This document shows positions 56,502-63,525 of a stretch of DNA of 64,000 nt, piece by piece. The translations under genes and the position numbers were made by a program. Below the pieces are notes generated by a model. The model did no database searches, had not been told where the DNA came from, and saw only the letters and a list, made by a program, of their open reading frames with translations. The stretch is from Paenibacillus harenae (lineage in GTDB: Bacteria; Bacillota; Bacilli; Paenibacillales; Paenibacillaceae), in contig NZ_JAUSST010000003.1 in the NCBI RefSeq assembly GCF_030812415.1, positions 62,001 to 126,000 of the forward strand, written 5' to 3'. Position 1 is the first letter of the stretch, and every line of letters begins with the position of its first letter.

Positions 56502-56550
56502 TGTGATATCCCGGCAAAAGATAACTCAATGAAACTTCAAGGAGGCTAAA

Positions 56551-56886
56551 ATGAGAAATAAACCATATGAGATTACGAGATTTAATGCTTGGTTAATCCT
56601 TATTTTTGGAGTTAGCTTTGGTATATATGATTCTACAACTACTATTTACATCTCTTATCCATATACCTATGAATTCGACTGGTGGCTCTTTATAAGATGG
56701 TGTTTCGGAACATACTGCATATCAATGGTTTTATATTCTTTATCTGAATTATTAAAGCGAGCAGAGAAAAAGATTGAAAAAACCCCTTATTCATTAATTG
56801 ACGTATTGAAACTACCAGAGAAAGAGATGGATACAACCAGTAGTTCGGAAACTACTTTAAATAACAATGAGAAAGATGATCTTTAA
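56551..56886 (+). CDS. two-helix membrane protein
   Basis: 111 residues; membrane segments NAWLILIFGVSFGIYDSTTT and LFIRWCFGTYCISMVLYSLS, then a charged tail of ~45 residues. AAGGAGG upstream. Unknown family. Confidence 0.68.
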   Translation: MRNKPYEITRFNAWLILIFGVSFGIYDSTTTIYISYPYTYEFDWWLFIRWCFGTYCISMVLYSLSELLKRAEKKIEKTPYSLIDVLKLPEKEMDTTSSSETTLNNNEKDDL

Positions 56887-56916
56887 CAAATAATGCGTTT
56901 GTAATGCGGGAAGTTA
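56883..56916 (+). repeat. highly reduced attC-like junction
   Basis: TTTAACAAATAATGCG ... GTTATCT in 34 bp. GTTATCTACTCGA pairs with TCGAGTACTTCTGATAAC at the end of the following cassette (57368-57385), so the crossover point is still recognisable. Confidence 0.5.
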
Positions 56917-56968
56917 TCTACTCGAAAGAGCGATAAACACTACCTTAAAGAAATTGGTGAAACATACC

Positions 56969-57352
56969 ATGAATACAAGTGAATTGATTCCACAGCACAA
57001 AAACGATCACGAAAGAGTAAATATTCTTAAAACTTTGGAGTTAATAGAAATTAAACCGATTCTTCCCGATCTGCTTGTTTGGCTGCAAGATGCCAATTGG
57101 CCAATTGCTCAGGGCGTTGAGGATATCGTAATTAATTTTCAAGATGAATTGATTCCTTATGTGAGAGACATTTTTCAAACCAATGATGGAACATGGAAGT
57201 ACTTCTTACTACATGGACTAATTAAAAGGCTTCCTGATAGTGTATTAATTCTCTTGAAGTCGGATTTGGAAAGAATGAAAAATACGCCAACACCTGATGA
57301 AGAATATGAAGAACTCGAAGATATTTTAACTGAATTGTTATTAAGGATTTGA
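56969..57352 (+). CDS. DUF5071 family protein (HEAT-like)
   Basis: About 127 residues. ELIPQHKNDHERVNILKTLE and LPDLLVWLQDANWPIAQGVE are characteristic of DUF5071, an alpha-helical repeat-like domain. ATG 56969 chosen; TTG 56954 and GTG 56957 lie in frame upstream. Function unknown. Confidence 0.82.
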   Translation: MNTSELIPQHKNDHERVNILKTLELIEIKPILPDLLVWLQDANWPIAQGVEDIVINFQDELIPYVRDIFQTNDGTWKYFLLHGLIKRLPDSVLILLKSDLERMKNTPTPDEEYEELEDILTELLLRI

Positions 57353-57381
57353 AGGCATTCCAAGAAGTCGAGTACTTCTGA

Positions 57382-57535
57382 TAACACCATGTTCACGCTT
57401 CGGGCTATTTGGCCCTCTGTCCGCCCGAGGCATTTCGAAGAAGTGAATCAGGCGGACACATCCACACCGACTAAGCGCATCGCGGCCGTCCCATTAGGGC
57501 TTAGGTGGTGGGACGTCGTGAATACAAGAACGTTA
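57382..57535 (+). repeat. attC-like site S28
   Basis: 154 bp; stem GTCCGCC/GGCGGAC is a compensated variant; L'' GTTCACG against CGTGAATA. Right border GTTATGCGAAACC. Confidence 0.88.
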
Positions 57536-57584
57536 TGCGAAACCCTTGTGAAAGATCAATAAAGACACTGATGGAAGTGATTTC

Positions 57585-58040
57585 ATGGAATCTCAAAGAA
57601 TAAAATGTACGAGTATCGACGTCTATGAACATGCCTTAACTCGAGGGAAAGTATATGAAGTAGTCGATGAAGATGAGAACAATTACCGTATTGTAGGAGA
57701 TCATGGAAGAAGAGTCTGGATTTCCAAGTATAATTTTGCATCCATCGAAGAATCGGTATTAATTATGAAGACATGGCAATTTGATGATGATATCGACAAG
57801 TATGAATTAATAGAAGTGACAATAACCTTTGATGATGAATCTAAGAGATGGTGTGTAATCACTACACCGGAAAAAATAGTCGAATATTTTGATAATGAAT
57901 TAATGAGTCCACCTGGAATAAATATGAAGCATCTAATAATAATGAAGACTACTAGAACAGAAGATGTAGAAACAATGTTAAAACATCTAGATAACCAAAA
58001 CGAATTAATAGAAGTGACAATACCTTTACTTGAAAGCTAA
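57585..58040 (+). CDS. hypothetical cassette protein
   Basis: 151 residues in two halves: an SH3-like start (LTRGKVYEVVDEDENNYRIV GDHGRRVW) and a C-terminal half beginning at VLIMKTWQFDDDIDKYELIE. YELIEVTITFDD and NELIEVTIPLLE are an internal repeat. RBS GGAAGTG. Family not assigned. Confidence 0.65.
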   Translation: MESQRIKCTSIDVYEHALTRGKVYEVVDEDENNYRIVGDHGRRVWISKYNFASIEESVLIMKTWQFDDDIDKYELIEVTITFDDESKRWCVITTPEKIVEYFDNELMSPPGINMKHLIIMKTTRTEDVETMLKHLDNQNELIEVTIPLLES

Positions 58041-58063
58041 TCGAAGAGGACAATGGCATCGCA

Positions 58064-58189
58064 TAACACCGTATTTACGCTGCATCGCGTACGCTCCTCA
58101 GCCGGAGCCTAAGTCTGACGACACGTTCACTGCTCAATTAAGGCTCTCGGGTTCAAGTTGATCGAAGGGCGTAAATACATATATTCTGG
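58064..58189 (+). repeat. attC-like site S29, right R box lost
   Basis: 126 bp. L pair GTATTTACGC/GCGTAAATAC is a fully compensated variant, but no CGTTA follows L'. Own-cassette pairing ACAATGGCATCGCATAAC with GTTATGCGAAACCCTTGT at 57532. Last nearly whole site in the window. Confidence 0.82.
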
Positions 58190-58199
58190 AGTGATTTCA

Positions 58200-58796
58200 T
58201 TGAAGGTAAATGATTATCGAAAGTTATATAAACCTGTATATCATATGAAACCAGACATGATTGAACTTCTACAAGTTCCACCATTGCAGTTTATTGTTCA
58301 AGAAGGGAGAGGAAGACTAAATACGTTAGGAAGGCCTGCAGAAGACTACTGGGCTGTTTGGAAAACAGTTAACCAACTCAAAAGAATGTCAAAAGAAAGA
58401 AACAATTATCAGTTTAAACTTATGCCTCACGAGATCGTTTGGCATGAAAAAGTTAGTGAAGAAGAATGGACATTTACTGAAATGATGCAGGTCCCGGATT
58501 CAATTGATTTTGATATGTATGATGAAGCAAACCGGGCTGTAGAGAAGAGATATCGAAAACAGATAATGCCCAAGACGAAACTTATAATGATTGACCAAGG
58601 TTTTTGTATTCAAAAACTGCATATCGGACATTACAGAGAGTCGTATAAAACTGTAGAAGAGCTACATAAATACGCAGAAGATCATGGTTATAAAGTATCC
58701 AAAGATAGGAGGGAAATATATCTTAATCCTCCAGATTGCTATCCAACTCCTGACAGATGGGAAACGATTGTAAGATTACAAGTCAAAGCACTTTAA
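58200..58796 (+). CDS. GyrI-like small-molecule-binding domain protein
   Basis: About 199 residues. DYRKLYKPVYHMKPDMIELL QVPPLQFIVQEGRG and the paired half (PHEIVWHEKVSEEEWTFTEM MQVPDSI) fit the GyrI-like/AraC effector-binding fold without a DNA-binding domain. TTG start with TGGAGTG upstream; the frame also runs back into S29. Likely binds a hydrophobic cationic ligand. Confidence 0.75.
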   Translation: MKVNDYRKLYKPVYHMKPDMIELLQVPPLQFIVQEGRGRLNTLGRPAEDYWAVWKTVNQLKRMSKERNNYQFKLMPHEIVWHEKVSEEEWTFTEMMQVPDSIDFDMYDEANRAVEKRYRKQIMPKTKLIMIDQGFCIQKLHIGHYRESYKTVEELHKYAEDHGYKVSKDRREIYLNPPDCYPTPDRWETIVRLQVKAL

Positions 58797-58822
58797 ATTG
58801 CCGAAAGGATAGATGATGAGGG

Positions 58823-59380
58823 ATGAAGCAAGGAGAATTGGTTAAAAAAACGATAGCCTCTCTTAAAGAAAGACTAGAAAAAAATAATGGATTATTAGAA
58901 CTACAACTTGGTGAAGGTTATTTGACCCAAGCTATATGTACATTTAATGAACCAGTAAGTGAAAGTGAATTACTTCATTTTCAGAAGAAGGCTGGTCTTA
59001 AGCTTCCAGTCGATTATTATAATTTTTTATTGTTAACCAATGGTTGTTCATTATTTGACCATCCGCAGTATGGTGGAGAGGCGCAAATTTGCAAGTGGCA
59101 GGACACAGAAGTCGAAACTATTGAAGATTTGCATGAAGGCTATATGAAATTAAAGATCGCGCGTATTTACCAAGATGACATTATTATCGATCTAAATGCT
59201 TACAATGAAGGTTCTAATAATTATATGATGGTGAAAGGAAGCATTGATAAGTTTCACGAGGCAAGATGTTTGAATATGAATTTTGAATTGTGGCTTGATC
59301 GGTTTGTTATTTGCCAAGGGGATAAGTTTTGGGATTGGCCGATATATACAGCTGAAAACTACTACAGGCTAAGAGGATGA
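58823..59380 (+). CDS. SMI1/KNR4 (SUKH) family protein
   Basis: 185 residues. VSESELLHFQKKAGLKLPVD YYNFLLLTNGCSLFD is the diagnostic SUKH start, with W/D-rich strands after. SUKH proteins are common immunity proteins against polymorphic toxins. Only 26 bases after the GyrI-like gene, with no site between, so these two form a fused double cassette. Confidence 0.88.
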   Translation: MKQGELVKKTIASLKERLEKNNGLLELQLGEGYLTQAICTFNEPVSESELLHFQKKAGLKLPVDYYNFLLLTNGCSLFDHPQYGGEAQICKWQDTEVETIEDLHEGYMKLKIARIYQDDIIIDLNAYNEGSNNYMMVKGSIDKFHEARCLNMNFELWLDRFVICQGDKFWDWPIYTAENYYRLRG

Positions 59381-59384
59381 AGTA

Positions 59385-59425
59385 GTGAATTCAGCGAACA
59401 ACCTTTGCGGCTAACCGCATCCTGC
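59385..59425 (+). repeat. attC-like fragment
   Basis: GAATTCAGCGAACAACC and GCGGCTAACCGCATC match the middle of the sites; both R and L boxes are gone. Confidence 0.6.
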
Positions 59426-59447
59426 TGCTTACTACGAGGAGAGACCA

Positions 59448-60227
59448 ATGGATATACATGATATTCCTGTTGAATTTGCAGATCAAATAGGAGCGATTCG
59501 GAACATTTCATTCCCTCAACAAGGGCATACTTCGGTCGTTGTTAAAATTGAAACTCGCGATCATCAGTTCATTATTAAAAAGACTGAGCATGGTTTATTT
59601 AATGAATGGTTATCTGAAGAATATAAAGCATTACAATATCTTTCGACTGCTGGACTACCGGTTCCAAAGGCTTATGCTTTCCATGTTCAGGACAATTCTA
59701 GATGGCTGCTCATGGATTATATAGATGGAATTAGTTTGAGACATTTCCTCGGAAGCAAACCTAATCTTAGGGACAGAGAAAAAGTTATATCTAACTATGG
59801 TTTATGTTTAAAACAAATCCATGAAAGCCAATGCCCTGTTGGATTGCGCAAGAATGATCAATCTTGGTTAGATATGATGCTCACGAAGGCAAACCACAAT
59901 CTTGCTAATTATGATGTGGAGGGCACTGAAGAATTACTTATACGACTGAAAAATGATAGACCTAAACCGATTGAAAATACTCTGATTCATGGCGATTTTC
60001 ACACCAATAATGTATTGGTTAATTCCAATAATGTAATTGGTATTATCGATTGGCCTAGAGCTGCGTTTGGTGATCCCCGATTTGATATCGCGTTGGCTAT
60101 CAGACCTAAAAAGGATATTTTTGATCAAAAGGGGGATCAAGATTTATTCTTTGAATCCTATGGCAGATTAAGGATAACGGATGAAGAATATAGGTATTTC
60201 CAAGAAGGTTTGTATAAGTTCTTTTAA
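59448..60227 (+). CDS. aminoglycoside phosphotransferase-like kinase
   Basis: 259 residues. TLIHGDFHTNNVLV is the Brenner catalytic loop and IGIIDWPRAAFGDPRFDIA the metal-binding DxD region; FIIKKTEHGLFNEWL fits the N-lobe Lys. Family members phosphorylate aminoglycosides, choline, homoserine or similar alcohols. In an integron-like array it could be a resistance gene, but specificity is not readable. RBS ACGAGGAG. Confidence 0.85.
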   Translation: MDIHDIPVEFADQIGAIRNISFPQQGHTSVVVKIETRDHQFIIKKTEHGLFNEWLSEEYKALQYLSTAGLPVPKAYAFHVQDNSRWLLMDYIDGISLRHFLGSKPNLRDREKVISNYGLCLKQIHESQCPVGLRKNDQSWLDMMLTKANHNLANYDVEGTEELLIRLKNDRPKPIENTLIHGDFHTNNVLVNSNNVIGIIDWPRAAFGDPRFDIALAIRPKKDIFDQKGDQDLFFESYGRLRITDEEYRYFQEGLYKFF

Positions 60228-60307
60228 ACATCGTTTCAGGGGGCTTGTTTAAAAGGTACGGCTAATCTGATGAAATAAATGAAGAATATAAAGAATCATT
60301 TAATAAC

Positions 60308-60318
60308 GTTATACGAAA
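60308..60318 (+). repeat. R'-like fragment
   Basis: AACGTTATACGAAAGG has the form of a cassette start (GTTANNNGAAA) but no L' or inner stems precede it. Confidence 0.45.
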
Positions 60319-60323
60319 GGACG

Positions 60324-60779
60324 ATGCGAATGATATTTAATAAGGCAATCGGTGATTATGATTTTGTTCTTCAATCAAAAAATAGAAACTCTTTTATTCT
60401 CTTTAATTTTTTAGAACTCGATCGAGTACATCACTCATCAGTAAACTATCTTGTTAGTATTAAGGATGATAAGTTCTCTGGCGAGATAAATGTCTGGATA
60501 GATACAGATGTACTCAAGAATTTTATAAGAGATCTAATCGAAGCCAATATTAATAGGACAGGGAATTTCAATTTATATTCTTTATCCCCAGAAGAGATGG
60601 AAATTAAATTCATGAGTCAAAGAGTAGGCCGTTTTGAAATTGCTTATTCAATCAAGAGAATTGGATATACAGAGAATTTATTTATAGAAACAACGTTAAA
60701 GGGATCATTAGAATTTGATATTGAGTTTTTTTATCCACTAGAAGAAAAATTGAAAGAAATAAATAAACTTTTGAAATAA
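60324..60779 (+). CDS. WapI-like immunity-type protein
   Basis: 151 residues, FVLQSKNRNSFILFNFLELD ... FSGEINVWIDTDVLKNFIRD LIEAN ... SLSPEEMEIKFMSQRVGRFE. Related to the C-terminal half of the cassette protein at 43339. ATG 60324 chosen (AAAGG upstream); 60330 possible. WapI-family placement is tentative. Confidence 0.62.
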   Translation: MRMIFNKAIGDYDFVLQSKNRNSFILFNFLELDRVHHSSVNYLVSIKDDKFSGEINVWIDTDVLKNFIRDLIEANINRTGNFNLYSLSPEEMEIKFMSQRVGRFEIAYSIKRIGYTENLFIETTLKGSLEFDIEFFYPLEEKLKEINKLLK

Positions 60780-60784
60780 GAATA

Positions 60785-60825
60785 AGGATTCGAAGAAGCA
60801 TTCCAATGCAGGAAGAGAAGCTGTA
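60785..60825 (+). repeat. attC-like fragment
   Basis: GGATTCGAAGAAGCATTCC and GCAGGAAGAGAAGCTG match the loop region between the arms of the third stem in complete sites; all paired parts are lost. Confidence 0.5.
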
Positions 60826-60871
60826 AAAATTAAACCCATATAAAAAACCAACACTTTTAGGAGTTTTAAAT

Positions 60872-61186
60872 ATGTTCGAAAACTTTAAATTTAAACCGGG
60901 GATTGTAACATATAACCCTTATAAATTAAGTCCTGATGACATGACAGATATTAGATGCTTAAGCGAAGACATGTTTCAAGTCGAATATCCAAATGGATAT
61001 TTAATAGATGTCGGATGGTATGGTAAGTTTTTAACACTCAACGGAGTATTTATTATCTATATATTAAAGGACACCAAATGGGACAAACCAGTATTCAAAG
61101 AAGAGTATAGATCAGTGGCTGAATTATATGAAGGAATGAAAAGTGCCATTGAAAGAATCAATCAATCATTAATGCTTCGGACGTAA
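60872..61186 (+). CDS. hypothetical protein
   Basis: 104 residues (FENFKFKPGIVTYNPYKLSP; YPNGYLIDVGWYGKFLTLNG), unknown family, soluble. TAGGAG lies 10 bases upstream. Small immunity-like size. Confidence 0.65.
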   Translation: MFENFKFKPGIVTYNPYKLSPDDMTDIRCLSEDMFQVEYPNGYLIDVGWYGKFLTLNGVFIIYILKDTKWDKPVFKEEYRSVAELYEGMKSAIERINQSLMLRT

Positions 61187-61202
61187 ATTTATTTGCAAAG
61201 GA

Positions 61203-61826
61203 ATGAGAATCATAGACGTACAGGATTTGGCTATTACAGCATGTCAAAAATCAAAACAATATTTAGTGCCTGGAATTTCAGAAAAAGCATTTGCTGAAAA
61301 ATGTGAAGAGATCATGTTTTCGTTGGGAGCTGAATCACTATGGTACCCAATGCTCGTAAACTTTAATAAAAACTCAATCTATTGCACACGTGGGAATCAC
61401 TTGCCTTCTGAAGAAATCATTTTAAAGGAAACTGATATTGTTTTAGTAGACTTTAGTCCGATGTTGAACGGGAAATGGGGAGACTACGCAGAGACTATTC
61501 TTGTTGGTGAAGATCTCAATTTTTACCGATTGATTACTGATGCTAAACAAATATTTGAGTTAACCTATGCTTACTCACAAAAAGCAGAGACTATTGAAGA
61601 GTTATTTATATTTTGCAAGGAGTTAATTGAATCCAGAGGATATGAATTGCTTGATCCAAACGGAAATATCGGTCATTCCATTGAAGATTATTCAAACCAA
61701 TCAAAGCGAGTATATATTTATCCCAGCAATGGCCTTATAACCTTGAAAGGCAAGAAGTGGGCAATTGAACCTCACATTGGAAAGAACGGTTATGGAGCAA
61801 AGTTCGAAAATGTAATCGCATTATAA
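61203..61826 (+). CDS. M24 (methionine aminopeptidase/prolidase fold) protein
   Basis: 207 residues, with all five metal ligands visible: VDFSP and GDYAET (two Asp, 11 apart), IGHSIE (His), AIEPHIG (Glu) and KFENVI (Glu). Shorter than methionine aminopeptidase and without N-terminal extension. Probably cleaves N-terminal or X-Pro bonds, or a non-peptide substrate. RBS AAAGGAATG-like region at the start; ATG 61203. Confidence 0.8.
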   Translation: MRIIDVQDLAITACQKSKQYLVPGISEKAFAEKCEEIMFSLGAESLWYPMLVNFNKNSIYCTRGNHLPSEEIILKETDIVLVDFSPMLNGKWGDYAETILVGEDLNFYRLITDAKQIFELTYAYSQKAETIEELFIFCKELIESRGYELLDPNGNIGHSIEDYSNQSKRVYIYPSNGLITLKGKKWAIEPHIGKNGYGAKFENVIAL

Positions 61827-61850
61827 AACGTTTAGAAAGATGGGAATAAG

Positions 61851-62462
61851 ATGGATCCAAATACTTCAAGAAAATCATCTTTAGTAATAATCCTTCACGA
61901 GATATATGGAGTAAATGATCATATAAACTTTTTCAGTGACATTATGAACAAAGAAGGTTTTGAAGTCTTATGCCCAAATTTATTACATAGGGAACCATTT
62001 TCTTATGATCAAGAAGATACAGCTTACCACTATTTTATGAATAAAATTGGATTTAACAAATCATTAGAAGAGGTATTACATACAGTTAATCTAAATAGAA
62101 AGAAGTATGACTTCATCTATATTATTGGATTTAGTATCGGTGCAACAATTGCGTGGATGAGTAGCGAGTATGAGGTTGACGGAATTATTGAATTTTATGG
62201 GTCGAGAGTTCGAGATTATGTAGAAATAGAACCGAGATGTCCAGCCTTATTAATATTTCCAAGACATGAAAAATCATTTAATGTACTTGAATTGGAAGAA
62301 AAATTAATGACTAAGAAGAACAATACTGTTGAAATTATTGAAGCTGAACATGGATTTATGAATCCTTTTTATAAAGCATATAACTCATCAAAGTACACCA
62401 AATGTATTAAGAAAAGCATCGATTTTCTAAGTCGAATCGAAGAAGGCACAGGCATCCGATAA
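61851..62462 (+). CDS. dienelactone hydrolase-family alpha/beta hydrolase
   Basis: 203 residues. LVIILHEIYGVNDHINFFSD is the DLH start, IIGFSIGATIAW the nucleophile elbow (Ser instead of the Cys of classical DLH), and EAEHGFMNPF the catalytic His. The TAA stop coincides with the TAAC of an R'' remnant, the third such case here. Confidence 0.82.
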   Translation: MDPNTSRKSSLVIILHEIYGVNDHINFFSDIMNKEGFEVLCPNLLHREPFSYDQEDTAYHYFMNKIGFNKSLEEVLHTVNLNRKKYDFIYIIGFSIGATIAWMSSEYEVDGIIEFYGSRVRDYVEIEPRCPALLIFPRHEKSFNVLELEEKLMTKKNNTVEIIEAEHGFMNPFYKAYNSSKYTKCIKKSIDFLSRIEEGTGIR

Positions 62463-62467
62463 CACCG
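62449..62467 (+). repeat. R''-like remnant
   Basis: GGCATCCGATAACACCGT is a normal cassette end plus first spacer; the rest of the site is missing. Confidence 0.6.
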
Positions 62468-62573
62468 TAAAAATGACTTTAAGAACATAACAACAAATTC
62501 CCATCTTTACATACGAACAAATATTCTGTATTATCTATTTGGGCATAAATTCCATTTTGTGGAGGCGTTCAGT

Positions 62574-62924
62574 ATGGGAAGAGTTGTTTTATTTGATTTG
62601 AGTAGCCAAGATCCAGAACGTGCAGCAGCATTTTATTCATCCGTATTCGGATGGAAGATTGCAGAGCCCAATTGGGGATACTATCCAGTAACAACAGGTG
62701 ATGATAATAAGCCAGGAATACATGGAGGAATTTCCAAAGGACCTAATGATTTTCCGCATGGAACTAGAATTCAAATTGAAGTAGATAACATTGAGGAATC
62801 AATTAAAAAATCAGTTGAACTAGGTGCTCAAATTGTAAGAGATAGAATGGAATTCGATAATTTCTATTTAGCTTATTTAGTAGATCCGGTTGGTAATGGT
62901 ATTGGATTAATTCAGAATAAATAA
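62574..62924 (+). CDS. VOC-family (glyoxalase-like) protein
   Basis: 116 residues: MGRVVLFDLSSQDPERAAAF YSSVFGWKI then ... FYLAYLVDPVGNGIGLIQ, two beta-alpha-beta modules of the VOC fold. GGAGG sets the ATG at 62574. Could be a dioxygenase, lyase or drug-binding resistance protein; unresolved. Confidence 0.85.
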   Translation: MGRVVLFDLSSQDPERAAAFYSSVFGWKIAEPNWGYYPVTTGDDNKPGIHGGISKGPNDFPHGTRIQIEVDNIEESIKKSVELGAQIVRDRMEFDNFYLAYLVDPVGNGIGLIQNK

Positions 62925-62936
62925 AAGTGAAAGAAA

Positions 62937-62964
62937 GGAGATCTGCATTGCAGATCCCTTTTTT
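62937..62964 (+). terminator. rho-independent terminator
   Basis: GGAGATCTGCATTGCAGATCCC then six T. The only clear T-run terminator I see inside the array region. Confidence 0.8.
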
Positions 62965-62998
62965 AAATAAATTAGAATTTAAGGACCCGATAAAGTAA

Positions 62999-63460
62999 TT
63001 CGGGGGTAACTCAAGAAGACGCCGACATTATAACGCTGCATTTACGTTTGATACGGACGATATTTATGAAGCTCACAAATCTCCGAAGGCTTTTTTTGGA
63101 CTCAAAGAAAGACTGAATGAGATTTATGACGTTGTAAACCCAGTAAGACTTATTGGTGCATTTATCGTTGGTGATTTCTCGGAAGAGGAAGATGGTTACT
63201 GGGTATGCGTTGAGGTTAATAATATTAGACAAGTTCCTGAGGGCATGATTTCTGTAGTAGTTCCTAAACAAAAATATGCGGTCCTAAGACATAAGGGGTC
63301 TAATTATGAAATTAGAGATTCATATGAAAAATTACATAATTGGATAGAAGAAAATAAACATGAGAGATTGCTGAGATCCTGGCATCTAGAAGTTTCAGAT
63401 GAATGGGGACAGAGGGAAGCAGATAAAATGGAAGTAGACTTGTATGACACAATTAAATAG
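62999..63460 (+). pseudogene. GyrI-like effector-binding protein, 5' truncated
   Basis: The frame is open from 62999, protein-like from about 63038 (FTFDTDDIYEAHKSPKAFFG LKERLNEIYDVVNPVRLIGA) but has no start codon before ATG 63245. The upstream edge coincides with an R'' remnant, so a recombination or deletion at the site removed the gene's start. C-terminal part (EVDLYDTIK end) looks intact. Similar fold to the protein at 58200. Confidence 0.6.
63014..63045 (+). repeat. R''-L'' remnant at the truncated gene
   Basis: AAGAAGACGCCGACATTATAAC GCTGCATTTACG resembles the left arm of S29 (TAAC, TTTACG). It runs directly into the GyrI-like coding sequence. Confidence 0.55.
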
Positions 63461-63478
63461 ACTCTGAGAATTGTGCAG

Positions 63479-63504
63479 AGAAGGCGTTCTTCTCGTCCTA
63501 TAAC
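63479..63504 (+). repeat. R''-like remnant
   Basis: GAAGGCG ... TCCTATAAC, a cassette end without the following site. Confidence 0.45.
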
Positions 63505-63525
63505 TCAAAAGCAGGAGTGATTATT

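Larger units (their letters stand above)
34808..63505 (+). mobile_element. integron-like gene cassette array (CALIN-like), no recombinase visible
   Basis: Single genes alternate with 80-190 bp structured repeats (S1-S29 below). General plan of a site: TAAC (R''), unpaired ACC(R), TATTCACG (L''), hairpin GGGC-loop-GCCC, stem GTCCGGC...GCCGGAC, stem CACC-TAA...TTAA-GGTG, CGTGAATA (L'), unpaired CAACAA, then CGTTA (R'). This is the R-spacer-L order of integron attC sites, with insertion expected between G and TTA. Each cassette then begins TTANNNGAAAT and ends A(C)(A/T)TCNNNTAAC, where NNN and about five further bases match within one cassette. Genes are AT-rich, sites GC-rich. The right third (after 58.2 kb) holds only site fragments. 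Confidence 0.85.

Noticed and set aside
34815..58189. CRISPR array
   Set aside because: Repeats are 80-190 bp and the intervals are 300-1100 bp coding genes, not 30-40 bp spacers; no cas genes.
34815..58189. Array of group I/II introns or IStron-like RNA elements
   Set aside because: The units lie between genes, not in them, carry no intron catalytic core I can recognise, and no reverse transcriptase, TnpA or TnpB gene is present. Own-end pairing of cassettes is better explained by attC-type sites.
34815..58189. Long ORFs reading through the sites (for example 38061-38306, 40897-41133, 51026-51283)
   Set aside because: They follow the GC-rich repeats on either strand and have no RBS or conserved protein content; they are by-products of the site sequence.
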